Assembly: GCA_964476505.1 (NCBI GenBank)
Contig: CAYZAW010000039.1
Coordinates: 1 to 22,033 of the forward strand
Source of the DNA: CAYZAW01 sp964476505
GTDB taxonomy: Bacteria > Bacillota > Clostridia > Christensenellales > CAG-138
Reading direction: 5' to 3'
Length of the DNA: 22,033 bases
In this document: one piece after another, positions 21,915 to 22,033 of the stretch
Layout of the letters: each line of letters starts with the position of its first letter
Position numbering within the stretch: position 1 is the first letter of the stretch
Program-made: the position numbers and the translations under genes
Notes under the pieces: generated by a model
Told to the model about the DNA's origin: nothing
The model's database searches: none
The model's input: the letters and a program-made list of their open reading frames with translations, nothing else

Positions 21915-22033
21915 ATGGACCCAAACCGCGTCTGTGTAAAATGCATGTGCGAAAGCGTGCAAAACGGGGTATGCACCCGCTGCGGCACGCCGGAGAATAT
22001 CCGCCAGAACCCGCCGCACGGGCTTCCTTTGCG
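21915..22033 (+). CDS. N-terminus of a probable zinc-ribbon Ser/Thr protein kinase (cut by window edge)
   Basis: Only 39 codons are visible. GAGGT six bases upstream supports the ATG at 21915. The start is a zinc ribbon, C7-x2-C10-M and C20-x2-C23-G, followed by NPPHGLPL, which resembles the PPHALPPGT-type lead-in found in clostridial protein kinases just before the kinase domain. The kinase domain itself lies beyond the window, so the assignment is inference from this N-terminus and from the PP2C and FHA neighbours; another zinc-ribbon signalling protein is possible. Confidence 0.6.
   Translation, partial: MDPNRVCVKCMCESVQNGVCTRCGTPENIRQNPPHGLPL

Noticed and set aside
1..22033. Search for CRISPR arrays, insertion sequences, tRNA/rRNA genes and attachment sites
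   Set aside because: No spaced direct repeats, transposase motifs, cloverleaf patterns or integrase genes were seen.

Overview
The window reads as chromosomal DNA from an anaerobic member of the Bacillota, probably class Clostridia. The signs are strong AGGAGG-type ribosome binding sites, lipoprotein signal peptides, a YesM/YesN-type two-component system, a Clostridia-style uronate operon, and a zinc-ribbon kinase/FHA/PP2C cluster of a type I associate with clostridia. Base composition is roughly balanced by eye. I saw no tRNA, rRNA, CRISPR array, insertion sequence or phage gene. Genus cannot be fixed from sequence alone.

Region 1 (2-5851, + strand) is a compact five-gene operon, uxuA-uxuB-uxaC-eda-kdgK. 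It encodes the whole route from D-glucuronate to pyruvate and glyceraldehyde 3-phosphate: UxaC isomerises glucuronate to fructuronate, UxuB reduces it to mannonate, UxuA dehydrates that to KDG, KdgK phosphorylates KDG and Eda cleaves KDPG. It ends at a bidirectional terminator (5884-5905).

Region 2 (5927-9563, - strand) is dctP-dctQ-dctM, a complete TRAP transporter that probably brings in uronates or related acids, followed by a small YcxB-like membrane protein. Stable hairpins without U-tracts lie between dctP and dctQ and between dctM and ycxB.

Region 3 (9842-13187) holds a second, unpaired DctP-type lipoprotein, transcribed divergently from dctP. It meets tail to tail a YesM-like histidine kinase and its AraC-type response regulator. 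This resembles the DctB-DctS-DctR arrangement, where a solute-binding protein acts as co-sensor.

Region 4 (13298-18144) has an IclR regulator divergent from a FIST-domain protein and an aldehyde dehydrogenase, with a convergent iron-type alcohol dehydrogenase. A perfect 17-bp palindrome sits between the divergent promoters, and matching half-sites lie ahead of the alcohol dehydrogenase, suggesting a local IclR regulon. The substrate is unknown.

Region 5 (18474-22033, + strand) is a signalling cluster: a frameshifted zinc-ribbon mini-ORF, a PrsW-type membrane protease fused to an FHA domain, a membrane-anchored PP2C phosphatase, a zinc-ribbon FHA protein, and the start of what is probably a zinc-ribbon Ser/Thr kinase running off the edge. 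Together these would be writer, eraser and readers of threonine phosphorylation coupled to intramembrane proteolysis. I consider this the least described system in the window.
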